A stretch of DNA of 64,000 bases from Alterluteimonas quercicellularis (GCF_021191635.1 NZ_JAIWPR010000027.1:1-64000); one strand, 5' to 3'. Shown: positions 10,588 through 23,925, numbered from the stretch's first letter. Notes: generated from the sequence alone by a model not told the origin. Made by a program: numbers and translations.

Positions 10588-10592
<5 letters not shown>
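10308..10592. repeat. Cluster of REP-like GC palindromes between RDD gene and valS
   Basis: Convergent gene ends (plus-strand RDD, minus-strand valS) flank at least four copies of a roughly 23-base unit of the type GTAGGAGCGCGCTCGCGCG. A copy at 10308-10330 faces an inverted copy at 10350-10370, so the two can form a hairpin. Partial copies lie at about 10447-10463 and 10569-10592. The last supplies the TAG stop codon of valS. The intervening sequence is almost pure G+C with no ORF. It may act as a bidirectional terminator or transcript-end stabiliser. Confidence 0.85.
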
Positions 10593-13359
<2,767 letters not shown>

Positions 13360-13361
13360 GG

Positions 13362-13482
13362 GGCGGGAATCGGGAATCGGGAATCGGGAGTCGTAAGAGC
13401 GAGATGGCGGATCAACAGGCCCGGGAGCGGAACGAAGCGGATATCTGCGCCGATTCCCGATTCTCCATTCCCGATTCCCGCC
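13362..13482. repeat. GGGAATC inverted-repeat element between holC and valS
   Basis: About 120 bases with CGGGAATC octamers at the left (three to four units, 13366-13392) and GATTCCCG units at the right (13451-13480), separated by a core of about 60 bases. It fills practically the whole spacer, abutting the holC stop on one side and the valS start on the other. Confidence 0.88.
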
Positions 13483-13483
13483 C

Positions 13484-13906
13484 TCACATATCGTATTTCG
13501 TCGGCTCGATGCCGCGCGCCTTGTAGTGCTTCCAGCGCTCGCGCAGCGGGCCGCGGGCGGACTCGTCGGCGGGCACCACTTCCAGCACGCGCTCGAAACC
13601 GTCCGGCGCGGGCGCGTCGCGCAGGTTGATCACCACCGGCCGCTGCGGGGGATCGAACTCCGGGCTGGCGATCAGCACCGGGCAGGCGTCGTCCTCGTCG
13701 TCGGTGCCGGCGATCTGGTGCGGGATGTAGACCTCGTCGCCCATGTCCCACAGCAGGTCGTCCAGCGCCTCGGCCTGGGCGCGGTCGCGCGCCAGCACCA
13801 GCGTCCACAGGTCGGCGTCGTAGGCCTTGCGCGCCAGCTCCGCGACCAGCCTCAAGGGCTCGTCGCGGAAGCGCGGCTTGGCGATCAGGTAGAAATCGGC
13901 GCGCAT
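13484..13906 (-). CDS. holC: DNA polymerase III chi subunit
   Basis: Clamp-loader accessory subunit that links single-strand binding protein to the holoenzyme through the psi subunit. The start at 13906 ([17 protein letters not shown]) gives 140 residues, the normal size; the longer open frame upstream is repeat-derived sequence. Family features are the N-terminal FYL, the [26 protein letters not shown] helix region, and the FIPH-like motif YIPHQIAG, followed by RPVVINLRD. It sits between pepA and valS, and both spacers are occupied by GGGAATC elements. A candidate psi partner is encoded at 18439-18696. Confidence 0.94.
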   Translation of the reverse strand: MRADFYLIAKPRFRDEPLRLVAELARKAYDADLWTLVLARDRAQAEALDDLLWDMGDEVYIPHQIAGTDDEDDACPVLIASPEFDPPQRPVVINLRDAPAPDGFERVLEVVPADESARGPLRERWKHYKARGIEPTKYDM

Positions 13907-13911
13907 GAAAG

Positions 13912-14016
13912 CCGGGAATGGGGAATCGGGAGTCGGGAATCGGAAAAGCGGGACAGGGCTTCGGAGGGCCGCAGGAGCGCCCTGCCGATTCCCCATTCCC
14001 GATTCCCGATTCCCGC
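13912..14016. repeat. GGGAATC inverted-repeat element between pepA and holC
   Basis: About 105 bases: octamers related to CGGGAATC at 13914-13943 and complementary GATTCCCG units at 13985-14015 around a 40-base core. It starts five bases upstream of the holC ATG, so holC has no recognisable ribosome binding site. It belongs to the same family as the elements at 5863 and 13362. Confidence 0.88.
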
Positions 14017-14032
14017 GCTCATGGAGCGCGCC

Positions 14033-15508
<1,476 letters not shown>

Positions 15509-15678
15509 CGACCAGATTCCGTCAGCGGGTGTGTGTCGCGAAGCGCACTCGGCACTTTCTTTACAACCATTCCCTACAATGGCCCGCTTGCGGTCGCGGC
15601 TGCGCCGCGCCGAACCTGGGCCGGCGTCGCGCGAAGCGCCGGGAATGGACCCGATAGTCTAAAGCAACCCGCCGGACG

Positions 15679-16764
15679 ATGCCGAAACTCGACACCTACC
15701 TGTTCCGCGAATTCGCCCAGGCCACCTTCGCGGTGCTGGTGGTGCTGATGGTCGTCAGCCTGGGCGGCGTGTTCGCCGACGTGCTCGGCGACATCGCCCG
15801 CGGCCGGGTGCCGGCCGGCATGATGCTGTCCCAGCTCGGCCTGCAGGTGCTGAACTACCTGCCGCTGATCCTGCCGCTGGGGCTGATGATCGGGCTGCTG
15901 CTCTCGGTGGGCCGGCTCTACCGCGATTCCGAGATGCCGGTGCTCACCGCCACCGGCGTCGGCCCGGGCCGGCTGCTGCGGCCGGTGATGATGCTGATGG
16001 TGCCGGTGGTGGCCTTCGTGGCGCTGTGCTCGCTGTGGCTGGGCCCGTGGGCGCGCGACTACTCGCAGCGGATGATCGAGCAGGGCAACCGCAGCCTGCT
16101 GCTGGCCGGCCTGGAGGCGGGCCGCTTCGTCGAGCTGCCGGGCGGGCGCGGCGTGGTCTACGTGGGCGGCATGTCCAACGACGGCAGCCACATGGCGCGC
16201 GTGTTCGTCTACCAGCAGGACGAGGAGCGCATGGACGTGACCACCTCGGCCACCGGCGAGCTCAAGGTGGAGGACAGCGGCAACCGCTTCCTGGAGCTGG
16301 GCGACGGCTTCCGCGTGGAGGGCCCGCTGCGCGAGGGGCTGGACTTCCGCATGATGCGCTTCGCCAGCAACGAGCTGCAGCTGCCCGACGCCGAAGGGCG
16401 CTCGGAGGACGACGACCCCGAGACCAGCAGCACCCTCGCCCTGCTCGGCGATGCGCGGCCCGAGGCCCGGGCCGAGCTGCACTTCCGCATCGCGCCGCCG
16501 CTGCTGGCGCTGGCCTTCGGCCTGATGGCGGTGCCGCTGGGGCGCAGCCCGCCGCGGCAGTCGCGCTACGGGCGCACGATGCTCGCCTTCCTCGGCTACT
16601 TCGTCTCGGTGAACCTGATGCTGCTGGGGCAGGACTGGATCGCCGACGGCAAGCTCTCGCCCGGCTTCGGCCTGTGGTGGCTGCTGCTGCCGCTGCTGGC
16701 GTTCGGGATCTGGAGCTACGCCCGCGACGGCCGGCTCGGCCGCCGCCCGAGGATCGCGCGATGA
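15679..16764 (+). CDS. lptF: LPS export ABC transporter permease LptF
   Basis: Inner-membrane half of the LptB2FG transporter that extracts lipopolysaccharide and passes it to LptC. In the 361 residues, MPKLDTYLFREFAQATF leads into three N-terminal membrane helices (about 13-32, 55-76, 97-120). A periplasmic beta-jellyroll domain (about 130-265) and three C-terminal helices (about 272-352) follow. The next gene starts inside its stop codon (ATGA), which implies translational coupling. It is divergent from pepA, as is common in gammaproteobacteria. A TACAAT hexamer at 15575-15580 could be its -10 box, but the -35 region is poor. Confidence 0.95.
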   Translation: MPKLDTYLFREFAQATFAVLVVLMVVSLGGVFADVLGDIARGRVPAGMMLSQLGLQVLNYLPLILPLGLMIGLLLSVGRLYRDSEMPVLTATGVGPGRLLRPVMMLMVPVVAFVALCSLWLGPWARDYSQRMIEQGNRSLLLAGLEAGRFVELPGGRGVVYVGGMSNDGSHMARVFVYQQDEERMDVTTSATGELKVEDSGNRFLELGDGFRVEGPLREGLDFRMMRFASNELQLPDAEGRSEDDDPETSSTLALLGDARPEARAELHFRIAPPLLALAFGLMAVPLGRSPPRQSRYGRTMLAFLGYFVSVNLMLLGQDWIADGKLSPGFGLWWLLLPLLAFGIWSYARDGRLGRRPRIAR

Positions 16765-17870
16765 GGCTGCTGCCCAGGACCCATACCGTCTACGTGGCGC
16801 GCACCGTGCTGGTCACCGTGCTGCTGACCTGGGCGGTGCTGGTGGGCGTGGACCTGGTGGTCAGCGGCCTGCTGGCGGAGATCGACAACATCGGCGAGGG
16901 CAACTACACCGCGGCATCGGCGCTGACCTACGTGCTCTACACCGTGCCGCGGCGCGCCTACATGATGTTCCCCACCGCCGCGGTGATCGGCGCGCTGATG
17001 GGCCTGGGCCAGCTCGCGGCGACCTCCGAGCTCACCGCGCTGCGGGCGCTGGGCATCTCGCGGCGGCGCATCAGCCTGGCGGCGGCGGCGCCGCTGGTGG
17101 TGCTGACCGCGCTGATGATGGTCAACGGCGAGACCCTGGGCCCCTGGGCGCAGCGCGCCGGCGACTCCCTCAAGGCCGCGGCCCGCTCCAACGACATGGT
17201 GGTGGCGCGCTACTCGGGCCTGTGGGCGCGCGAAGGCAACACCTTCCTCAACGCCCAGGTCGGCCAGCAGCGCAGCGAAGGCGACCGGCAGTGGCTGGAG
17301 CTGGGCGACGTGCGCCTGTTCGAGTTCGACGGCGACGGCCGCCTGGTCTCGGTGGCGCGCGCCGAGGTGGCCGAGCACACCGGCTCGGGCTGGCTGCTGC
17401 GCGGCGTGCACCGCACCTGGTTCGAGGAGCGCGCGGTGACCCGCACCGAGGCGATGGAGGAGACCTGGGCCTCGCAGCTCGACGCCGCCTCGCTGGCCAC
17501 CGCCGGCAACCTGTGGCGGCCGCGCTACCAGACCGCGGCCGACCTGCACCGCGGCATCGAGTACCGCGAGCGCAACGGCCTGGACGCCTCCGAGTACGAG
17601 GAGCACTACTGGGGCCGCTGGTTCTACCCGTTCAACGTGCTGGCGCTGTGCCTGGCGGCGATCCCGTTCGCGTTCGGCAGCCTGCGCAGCGGCGGCCTCG
17701 GCCGGCGGCTGTTCATCGGCGTGGTGTTCGCGCTCGGCTTCTGGCTGCTGCAGAGCCAGTTCGTGCGCCTGGCCGGCGTGTACCGCTTCGACTTCCGCAT
17801 CGCCTACCTGATCCCGCCGCTGCTGATGATGGCGATCTCGTTCATGCTGTTCCGCCGCCGCAGCGGGTAG
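16761..17870 (+). CDS. lptG: LPS export ABC transporter permease LptG
   Basis: Partner permease of LptF. The ATG at 16761 overlaps the lptF stop by four bases. The 369 residues share the YjgP/YjgQ fold: N-terminal helices at about residues 10-32, 58-80 and 101-121, a periplasmic domain, and C-terminal helices (about 300-320, 325-345, 353-368, the last ending in FMLFRRRSG). The coupling segment LRALGISRRRISLAA between helices 2 and 3, which contacts LptB, is visible. The TAG stop lies inside a REP-like palindrome (17867 onward). Confidence 0.94.
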   Translation: MRLLPRTHTVYVARTVLVTVLLTWAVLVGVDLVVSGLLAEIDNIGEGNYTAASALTYVLYTVPRRAYMMFPTAAVIGALMGLGQLAATSELTALRALGISRRRISLAAAAPLVVLTALMMVNGETLGPWAQRAGDSLKAAARSNDMVVARYSGLWAREGNTFLNAQVGQQRSEGDRQWLELGDVRLFEFDGDGRLVSVARAEVAEHTGSGWLLRGVHRTWFEERAVTRTEAMEETWASQLDAASLATAGNLWRPRYQTAADLHRGIEYRERNGLDASEYEEHYWGRWFYPFNVLALCLAAIPFAFGSLRSGGLGRRLFIGVVFALGFWLLQSQFVRLAGVYRFDFRIAYLIPPLLMMAISFMLFRRRSG

Positions 17871-17945
17871 GAGCGCGCTCGCGCGCGATGCTCCTTGGCT
17901 CTTGGCGCTGGATGAGAAGAGCCATCGCGCGCGCGCGCTCCTGCA
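17867..17945. repeat. Paired inverted REP-like palindromes after lptG
   Basis: One unit at 17867-17889 (GTAGGAGCGCGCTCGCGCG then CGATG) and an inverted unit at about 17922-17945 surround a spacer of about 30 bases. The first unit contains the lptG TAG stop. It lies between convergent lptG and rimI, so it probably serves as a shared transcript end. Confidence 0.88.
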
Positions 17946-17956
17946 GCCAGTGCCGG

Positions 17957-18442
17957 TCAGGACTCGTCCGGCAGCAGCTCGAGCGCCATCACGATCGCGT
18001 CCTCGCGGCCGTCGGCCGCAGGGTAGTAGCGCGGGCGCCGGCCGATCTCGTTGAAGCCTTCGTCGTGGTAGAGCGCGATCGCGCCGGGATTGGACGGGCG
18101 CACCTCGAGGAACACCCGCATCGCGCCGTGCCCGCGCGCGATGCCCAGCAGCGAGCGCAGCAGGCGGCGGCCGTGGCCGCGGCCCTGCGCCGCCGGCGCC
18201 ACGCAGACGTTGAGGACGTGCGCCTCGTCCGCGGCGAGGCTGAGCACGCCGTAGCCGATCACCGCGTCGCCCTCCTGCAGCAGCCAGGCGGGGTAGCCGG
18301 CCCGCAGGCAGTCGCGGAAGATGCCGGGGGTCCACGGGAACGGATAGGCCTGGCGCTCCACCGCCATCACCGCGTCGAGGTCGTCCTCGCGCATCGGCCG
18401 CAGCCGCGGCGCGGTGCCGGCGTCCGCCGCCAGGGCGCTCAT
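17957..18442 (-). CDS. rimI: Ribosomal protein bS18 alanine N-acetyltransferase RimI
   Basis: GNAT acetyltransferase that modifies the N-terminal Ala of ribosomal protein S18. The start at 18442 ([18 protein letters not shown]) gives 161 residues; the longer frame overlaps the upstream gene. The acetyl-CoA loop [15 protein letters not shown] is at about residues 84-98, the substrate/catalytic region is [19 protein letters not shown], and the typical end is RRPRYYP. The ATG overlaps the stop of the upstream small gene by four bases, and that gene overlaps pssA in the same way, so the three form one translationally coupled unit. Confidence 0.9.
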   Translation of the reverse strand: MSALAADAGTAPRLRPMREDDLDAVMAVERQAYPFPWTPGIFRDCLRAGYPAWLLQEGDAVIGYGVLSLAADEAHVLNVCVAPAAQGRGHGRRLLRSLLGIARGHGAMRVFLEVRPSNPGAIALYHDEGFNEIGRRPRYYPAADGREDAIVMALELLPDES

Positions 18443-18696
18443 CCCCGCGCGGCCCTCAGCGCCCGCAGGCGCGGCCACAGCGCGCGCTTGGCGGCGGCGG
18501 CGCGCAGTTGCGCCGGGGTGGGCCATTCGCCGCACAGCCGCCCGGCCTCGGGATCGTCGAGGCTGCGCCCGGCCGCGCGCAGCAACGCCCGCGACAGCGG
18601 GTCGTCGGGCGGCGGCGGCGCTTCCTGCCCGGCACGGCGGTAGAGCCGGTAGCCGAGCGCCTCCAGCGCGCCGCGCTGGACGCCGTCCCAGCTCAT
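18439..18696 (-). CDS. Small protein upstream of rimI; candidate divergent DNA polymerase III psi subunit
   Basis: The 85-residue protein starts at 18696 ([20 protein letters not shown]), overlapping the pssA stop as ATGA. E. coli holD (psi) lies directly upstream of rimI, and the protein shows weak but ordered resemblance to psi. It has an N-terminal helix with a Trp and an ALGYRLYRR segment (compare QLGITQWSLRR in psi), a central [10 protein letters not shown] (DPLVSDVLRAL), and a C-terminal [18 protein letters not shown] (PALTDLRANPTARAALWQQI). It is much shorter than E. coli psi (137), lacking part of the centre. The synteny and motif order are seen; the function is inferred. Its chi partner holC is 5 kb away. 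Confidence 0.55.
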   Translation of the reverse strand: MSWDGVQRGALEALGYRLYRRAGQEAPPPPDDPLSRALLRAAGRSLDDPEAGRLCGEWPTPAQLRAAAAKRALWPRLRALRAARG

Positions 18697-19514
18697 GCCG
18701 CCCCCGGCCGCGCGCGGCGGCGCCAGGCCCACTGCGCCGGGCCGGACAGCAGGTACAGCGTGGCCGCCGCCAGCAGCGTCCGCGGCGGGTCGATCCACAG
18801 CGCGATCATCACCGCCACCGCGATCGGCAGCGCCACGAACGGCACCCGGTCCGAGCGCGGCCCGGTGCCGCTGCCCTTGAAGCTGGTGTAGCGGATCCGG
18901 CTGACCATCGCCAGGCCGGCGATCACCGTCACCGCCAGCGCGGCGTAGCGCAGGTCGGCGCCGCGCAGGCCGAGGTCGTGGCAGGTCCAGACGAAGCTCG
19001 CCATCAGCCCCGCCGCGGCGGGGCTGGCCAGGCCGATGAACCAGCGCTTGTCGACGGTGTCGACCTGGCTGTTGAAGCGCGCCAGCCGCAGCGCGGCGCA
19101 GGCCGCGTACAGGAACGCGGCCAGCCAGCCGATCTTGCCCAGCGTCGGCCCGTCCAGGCGCAGCGCCACCAGCGACCAGTGGTACATCACCAGCGCCGGC
19201 GCCATGCCGAAGCTGACGAGGTCGGCGAGCGAGTCGTACTGCACGCCGAACTCGCTCTGGGTGTTGGTGAGCCGGGCGACGCGGCCGTCCACGCCGTCCA
19301 GCACCGCGGCGATGAAGATCGCCACGCAGGCCGCGCCGAAGCGCCCCTGCGAGGCGGCGATGATGGCGAAGAAGCCGGCGAACAGGCCGCCGGTGGTGAA
19401 CAGGTTGGGCAGCAGGTAGATGCCGCGCCCGCGCAGCGGCGGCGCCGCGGACGGCGGTTCCCGCCCCGCCATGCCCTGCTCCGAACTGTCCCGATCCAGT
19501 GCGTCCCGATCCAT
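18693..19514 (-). CDS. pssA: CDP-diacylglycerol--serine O-phosphatidyltransferase
   Basis: Makes phosphatidylserine, the precursor of phosphatidylethanolamine, at the inner membrane. It is a 273-residue polytopic enzyme of the CDP-alcohol phosphatidyltransferase family. The signature DG(x)2AR(x)8G(x)3D(x)3D is seen as [11 protein letters not shown]...[10 protein letters not shown] near residues 73-99. About seven hydrophobic segments begin at [21 protein letters not shown] second Met at residue 15 is an alternative start. First gene of the pssA-psi?-rimI unit. Confidence 0.93.
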   Translation of the reverse strand: MDRDALDRDSSEQGMAGREPPSAAPPLRGRGIYLLPNLFTTGGLFAGFFAIIAASQGRFGAACVAIFIAAVLDGVDGRVARLTNTQSEFGVQYDSLADLVSFGMAPALVMYHWSLVALRLDGPTLGKIGWLAAFLYAACAALRLARFNSQVDTVDKRWFIGLASPAAAGLMASFVWTCHDLGLRGADLRYAALAVTVIAGLAMVSRIRYTSFKGSGTGPRSDRVPFVALPIAVAVMIALWIDPPRTLLAAATLYLLSGPAQWAWRRRARPGAA

Positions 19515-19526
19515 CGCGCGAGTCTA

Positions 19527-19570
19527 TCAGGCCGCCGCACGCCGGCCGTCAGGCCGCCGCACGCCGGCCG
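19527..19570. repeat. 22-base perfect tandem duplication in the pssA upstream region
   Basis: Two adjacent identical copies of a 22-base unit beginning TCAGGCCGCCGCACG lie in the short divergent spacer between pssA and the DUF4124 gene. Twenty-two bases is about two helical turns. It may be a chance duplication. Confidence 0.8.
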
Positions 19571-19647
19571 TGCTGCGGTGGCGACTTGCACCGCCGCCGG
19601 CGCGGTGCTGCAATCGATCCACGCCACGGTCCGCCAGGAGCTTCGCC

Positions 19648-20058
19648 ATGCGCCACCCGGTCACAGGTCTCGCCCTCGGGCTCGCGGTCGCACTGCTGGC
19701 CGGCGCCGCCGCCGCGCAGGAGATCTACCAGTGGAAGGACGCCAACGGCGTCACCCACTACTCCGAGAGCCCGCCCGATCGCGGCGCCTACACCCAGCGC
19801 CGGATCGCACAGCCCGCGCCGAGCCAGCCCGCAGCCGCAGCGGCCGCGGTGCCCGCCCAGGCCGGCGCCACCGCCGCCGCGCCCGCCGACCCGCGCGCGG
19901 CGCAGTGCAAGACCGCCCGCGACAACATCGAGATCCTGGGCAGCGACGCCCCCGTGCAGCAGGACGACGGCAGCGGCACGCCGCGCACGTTGACCGATGC
20001 CGAGCGCGCCGCGCAGCTGGAATTCGCGCAGGCCGCCGCGCGCGCCTACTGCGACTGA
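19648..20058 (+). CDS. Exported DUF4124-domain protein
   Basis: The 136-residue protein starts [24 protein letters not shown], a clear Sec signal peptide with cleavage after AAAAQ or just before. The DUF4124 motif follows at once ([19 protein letters not shown], residues ~25-43), then a Pro/Ala-rich linker and a short C-terminal region with two Cys (QCKTA and AYCD), probably forming a disulfide. The family is common in Xanthomonadaceae and periplasmic; its function is not known. It lies upstream of proS on the same strand with a 152-base gap. Confidence 0.85.
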   Translation: MRHPVTGLALGLAVALLAGAAAAQEIYQWKDANGVTHYSESPPDRGAYTQRRIAQPAPSQPAAAAAAVPAQAGATAAAPADPRAAQCKTARDNIEILGSDAPVQQDDGSGTPRTLTDAERAAQLEFAQAAARAYCD

Positions 20059-20210
20059 AGGCCGGCGGCACCGGCCGACCCGGCGGATCGTTTTCGGCGC
20101 AGAAACTCTCCGGGCGCCGCCGCGCGCGAAACCCGGCCGCCGCCCGCCGCCGGGATTCGCTCCCGATCCGGTGGCACAATGCCCGGCTCCGCCGCCATCC
20201 GACCGCCACG

Positions 20211-21917
20211 ATGCGCCTGTCGCAGTTCCACCTCCATACCAGCAAGGAAACCCCGGCCGACGCCGAGATCGTCAGCCACCAGCTGATGCTCAAGGCCGGC
20301 ATGATCCGCCGGCTCGGCGCGGGCCTGTACACCTGGTCGCCGCTGGGCCTGCGCGTGCTGCGCCGGGTCGAGGCGGTGGTGCGCGAGGAAATGAACCGCG
20401 CCGGCGCGATCGAGCTGCTGATGCCGGCGGTGCAGCCGCGCGAGCTGTGGGAGGAGAGCGGGCGCTGGACCAAGTTCGGCGACCAGCTGCTGACCTTCCA
20501 GGACCGCAAGGACGCCTGGTACTGCTACGGCCCGACCCACGAGGAAGTGGTCACCGACTTCGCCCGCGGCGAGCTGTCGAGCTACCGCCAGCTGCCGGTC
20601 ACCTTCTTCCAGATCCAGACCAAGTTCCGCGACGAGATCCGGCCGCGCTTCGGGGTGATGCGCGCGCGCGAGTTCCTGATGAAGGACGCCTACTCGTTCG
20701 ATCTCGACGACGCCGGCATGGCGCGCCAGTACCAGGCGATGTACGACGCCTACGCGCGCATCTTCGCTCGCCTGGGACTGCGCTTCCGCGCGGTGGAGGC
20801 CGACACCGGCGCGATCGGCGGCAGCGCGTCGCACGAGTTCCACGTGCTGGCCGATTCCGGCGAGGATTCGATCGCGTTCTCCACCGGCTCCGACTACGCG
20901 GCCAACGTGGAGCTCGCGCAGGCGGCCGAGCCGGGCCCGCGCCCGGCGCCCGCCGAGGCGATGCGCCGGGTCGACACGCCGACGCAGCGGACCTGCGAGG
21001 ACGTCGCCGCGCTGCTGGGCATCCCGCTGGCGCGCACGGTGCGCACGCTGGCGGTGGTGGGCGAGGACGATCGCTTCGCGGTGGTGCTGCTGCGCGGCGA
21101 CCATGCCGCCAACCCGGTCAAGCTGGCCAAGCAGCCGGGGCTGGCCGGCTACCGGCTCGCCACCGAGGCCGAGATCGCCGAGCACCTGGGCAGCGAACCC
21201 GGCTTCCTCGGCCCGGTCGCGCCGAAGACGGCGGTGCGCGTGATCGCCGACCGCGAGGTCGCGGCGATGGCGGACTTCGTGGTCGGCGCCAACGCGCCGG
21301 GCTTCCACCTGGCCGGCGTCAACTGGGGCCGCGACCTGCCGGAGCCGGAGTCGGTCGCCGACCTGCGCGACGTGGTCGAGGGCGACCGCGCGGCCGACGG
21401 CGGCGAGATCCGCCTCGCCCGCGGCATCGAGGTCGGGCACGTGTTCCAGCTCGGGCGCCGCTACGCCGAGGCGATGGGCTTCAGCGTGCTCGACGAACAG
21501 GGCAAGGCGGTGGTGCCGGCAATGGGCTGCTACGGCATCGGCGTGTCGCGCATCGTGGCCGCGGCGATCGAGCAGAACCACGACCCGGCCGGCATCGTCT
21601 GGCCGGAGCCGATGGCGCCGTGGCGGGTCGCGGTGTGCGTGATCAACCCCAAGCAGAATCCGGACGTGATCGAGGCGGCCGAAGCGCTGTACCGCGAACT
21701 GGGCGAGGCCGGCGTGGACGCGCTGCTGGACGACCGCGGCCTGCGGCCGGGGCCGATGTTCGCCGACATGGAGCTGATCGGGATCCCGCACCGCGTGGTG
21801 GTGTCCGAGCGCGGCCTGGCTGCGGGCACCTTCGAATACCGCGCGCGCGCCGGCGGCGAGGCCGAGAATCTGGACCGCGGCAGCCTGCGCGCCCGCCTGG
21901 GCCTGGACGCCGGCTGA
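20211..21917 (+). CDS. proS: Prolyl-tRNA synthetase (bacterial type)
   Basis: Class II synthetase for tRNA-Pro. The 568 residues start [26 protein letters not shown]. Motif 1 lies around [21 protein letters not shown] and motif 2 in [31 protein letters not shown]. The inserted YbaK-like editing domain spans about residues 225-405 ([32 protein letters not shown]), followed by motif 3 [10 protein letters not shown] and the C-terminal anticodon-binding domain. A short hairpin (CCCGGCC/GGCCGGG at 21929-21946) follows the stop but lacks a T-run. Confidence 0.97.
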   Translation: MRLSQFHLHTSKETPADAEIVSHQLMLKAGMIRRLGAGLYTWSPLGLRVLRRVEAVVREEMNRAGAIELLMPAVQPRELWEESGRWTKFGDQLLTFQDRKDAWYCYGPTHEEVVTDFARGELSSYRQLPVTFFQIQTKFRDEIRPRFGVMRAREFLMKDAYSFDLDDAGMARQYQAMYDAYARIFARLGLRFRAVEADTGAIGGSASHEFHVLADSGEDSIAFSTGSDYAANVELAQAAEPGPRPAPAEAMRRVDTPTQRTCEDVAALLGIPLARTVRTLAVVGEDDRFAVVLLRGDHAANPVKLAKQPGLAGYRLATEAEIAEHLGSEPGFLGPVAPKTAVRVIADREVAAMADFVVGANAPGFHLAGVNWGRDLPEPESVADLRDVVEGDRAADGGEIRLARGIEVGHVFQLGRRYAEAMGFSVLDEQGKAVVPAMGCYGIGVSRIVAAAIEQNHDPAGIVWPEPMAPWRVAVCVINPKQNPDVIEAAEALYRELGEAGVDALLDDRGLRPGPMFADMELIGIPHRVVVSERGLAAGTFEYRARAGGEAENLDRGSLRARLGLDAG

Positions 21918-22220
21918 TTCGGCGCCGTCCCGGCCATTCGGCCGGGAAAGGTGAAACCGATCCCGTATTCCCGCGCGGGCGCGGGCGGATTTTCCCTGCC
22001 GCGCCCAGCGCGCCGCGCCGCCGGGGCGCCCGCAGCCGGCGCCGAATCCCCGCTTAATCGGGCTCGAAAACGGGATTCGCGCGAACCGGCCCGGATTCCC
22101 GCGAATGCCGCGATTCAGCGGAATAACCGGTTTCGGTATATCCCTGCGCGATGCGATCCATTATGATCCGCGGCACTGCCCGGGACGGCGCCTTTCATTC
22201 ATTCCATTTCTGGAGCACGC
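21918..22220. other. Spacer between proS and the H-NS-like gene
   Basis: A GC hairpin sits at 21929-21946. The second half (22040-22200) is less GC-rich and carries repeated GATTCCCG-like words that are too irregular to be called another element. TATGAT at 22162-22167 is a plausible -10 box for the downstream gene, about 55 bases before its ATG; no convincing -35 is seen. A GGAG ribosome site (TCTGGAGCACGC) precedes the ATG at 22221. Confidence 0.5.
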
Positions 22221-22592
22221 ATGGCCATCGACCTGAACACCCTGTCCCCGCGCGAACTCGACTCGCTGATCACCCAGGCGAAGAAGCGCAAGACCACGCT
22301 GAAGAAGCGCAAGTCCGCGGCGGTGGTCCGGCGCAAGATCGAAACCCTGGCCCGCACCGAGGGCTATACCGTCGCCGAGCTGTTCGGCGGGTCGGCCGGC
22401 GCGGGCGCCGGGCGCGTGCGCAAGGTGGCGGCACCGGCCAAGGCCCCGCGCAAGCTGGGCAAGGTCGCCCCGAAGTACCGCAACCCGGCCAACAAGGCCG
22501 AGACCTGGACCGGCCGCGGCAAGCACCCGCGCTGGCTGGCCGCGGAAGTCGCCAAGGGCAAGAAGGTCGAGGACTTCCTCATCAAGGCCTGA
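22221..22592 (+). CDS. H-NS family nucleoid-associated protein
   Basis: Small basic DNA-binding protein of 123 residues. The N-terminal helical oligomerisation part has many Lys/Arg (LSPRELDSLITQAKKRKTTLKKRKSAA split over residues 8-35), followed by a flexible Ala/Gly linker. The C-terminal H-NS DNA-binding motif KYRNPANKAETWTGRGKHPRWL lies at about residues 85-106, where the GRGxxPRWL segment is the AT-hook-like minor-groove contact. It most resembles the XrvA/Bv3F-like H-NS proteins of Xanthomonadaceae, which silence AT-rich acquired genes. It has its own strong terminator immediately downstream and so is transcribed alone. Confidence 0.93.
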   Translation: MAIDLNTLSPRELDSLITQAKKRKTTLKKRKSAAVVRRKIETLARTEGYTVAELFGGSAGAGAGRVRKVAAPAKAPRKLGKVAPKYRNPANKAETWTGRGKHPRWLAAEVAKGKKVEDFLIKA

Positions 22593-22618
22593 TCCGCCAC
22601 GCGGCGGAATCGACGAGA

Positions 22619-22644
22619 ACGCCGGCCGCTGGCCGGCGTTTTCC
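22619..22644 (+). terminator. Intrinsic terminator of the H-NS-like gene
   Basis: Perfect stem AACGCCGGCC / GGCCGGCGTT with loop GCT, followed by TTCC, 26 bases after the stop codon. Confidence 0.85.
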
Positions 22645-22674
22645 GTTCGCGGGCCGGACATCCTTTTCCGCCGG

Positions 22675-23925
22675 TCAGAGGCTCTTGCGCGCCGGCAGCA
22701 GCAGGCTTCCGAACATCAGCCCGGCCACCACCGCCAGCACGATGTTGAGCACGCCCAGCATCGCCTGCTGGCCCACCGCCATGTCCTGCTGCTGGAACAG
22801 CGTCATCAGCCCGCGCAGGCTGGCGCTGCCGGGCACCAGCATGATGATGCCGGGCACGCGGATGATCGCGCCCGGGCGGTTGGCGAAGCGCGCGTAGCCG
22901 TTGCCCGCCGCGGTGACCAGCAGCGCCGAGGCGAACAGGCCGATCGAGGCGCCCAGGGCCAGCCCGACATAGCGCGAGACCAGGTAGCCCGAGACCGCGG
23001 CCAGCATCACCAGCGGGTAGTCGCGGCGGCCCGCGCGGAACAGCACCGCGAACGACAGCGCCGTCAGCAGCAGCGCCCCCCATTCCACCCAGTCCGGCTG
23101 CGGGCGCAGCGCGCGTACCTGCGGCTCCACGCCGGCCAGGCGGGCCACGGTGAGCGCGATGATCGTGCCCACGGTGAGCTTCATGACGGTGGTCAGCGCG
23201 CCCGACAGCCGCGCCGTGCCCGAGACCAGGTGCTGGCTGGTCAGCTCGTTGATCGCATTGGTCAGCGCCATGCCCGGCAGCATCACGATCAGCGAGGCGA
23301 TGATGACGGTATTGAGGTTGAGCGGCGCCACGTAGCCGGCCACGCCGATGGCCACCAGTCCGGCGATCATGCCCGCCAGCGCGTCGGAGGATTCGCGCAT
23401 CCGCGCGCTGCGGCGGGTGACCAGGTCGAGCTGGCCGATCAGCAGGCCGATCGCCGCGGCGGTGCCGATGTCCAGCCAGGGCAGCCGCCACAGCCCGGCC
23501 ATGCCGGCCGCGACCATGCCGTAGGCCAGCACGTGGACGGTCTTGGCCCGCCAGCCGGGCTTGAAGGCGTCCAGCGCGCGCAGCGCGGCGTGCCCTTCGG
23601 CCAGGTCGATGCGGCCGGCCACCACCTCCTCGGTGATGCGGTCGACCTCGCACAGCTTGTAGAGGTGGGTGTCGCCCGGCGCCATGCGGATCACGCGGGT
23701 GGTGTCGCTCTCGCCCGGCGGCCGGTGCGGGTCGCTGAAGGACAGGATCATGCCGGTCGGGTTGACCCAGGGCTCGCACTCCAGCTCCAGCTGCTCGGAG
23801 ACCTCCATGACCGCCGCCTCCAGGCGCTGGGCGGTGGTGCCGTAGGCGTGCAGGTGCTCGGCCAGCTCGACCACGAAGGCGATCCGGGCGGCATAGCCGT
23901 AGGTGCGCGGCGACGGGCGGTCCAT
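22675..23925 (-). CDS. Threonine/serine exporter family protein (ThrE, DUF1212)
   Basis: Inner-membrane exporter of the ThrE family. The start at 23925 (MDRPSPRTYGYAARIAF) is preferred over an upstream Met and gives 416 residues. The cytoplasmic N-terminal domain (about 1-125) has the family hallmarks: YGTTAQRLE, a central NPTGMILSF segment and the HLYKLCEVDRITEEV region. About ten hydrophobic segments follow, including a C-terminal ThrE_2-like half with GIIMLVPGSASLRGL. The single chain carries both halves that are split into two genes in some bacteria. Substrate is inferred from family only. It is divergent from the Mla operon with a 115-base spacer. Confidence 0.88.
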   Translation of the reverse strand: MDRPSPRTYGYAARIAFVVELAEHLHAYGTTAQRLEAAVMEVSEQLELECEPWVNPTGMILSFSDPHRPPGESDTTRVIRMAPGDTHLYKLCEVDRITEEVVAGRIDLAEGHAALRALDAFKPGWRAKTVHVLAYGMVAAGMAGLWRLPWLDIGTAAAIGLLIGQLDLVTRRSARMRESSDALAGMIAGLVAIGVAGYVAPLNLNTVIIASLIVMLPGMALTNAINELTSQHLVSGTARLSGALTTVMKLTVGTIIALTVARLAGVEPQVRALRPQPDWVEWGALLLTALSFAVLFRAGRRDYPLVMLAAVSGYLVSRYVGLALGASIGLFASALLVTAAGNGYARFANRPGAIIRVPGIIMLVPGSASLRGLMTLFQQQDMAVGQQAMLGVLNIVLAVVAGLMFGSLLLPARKSL

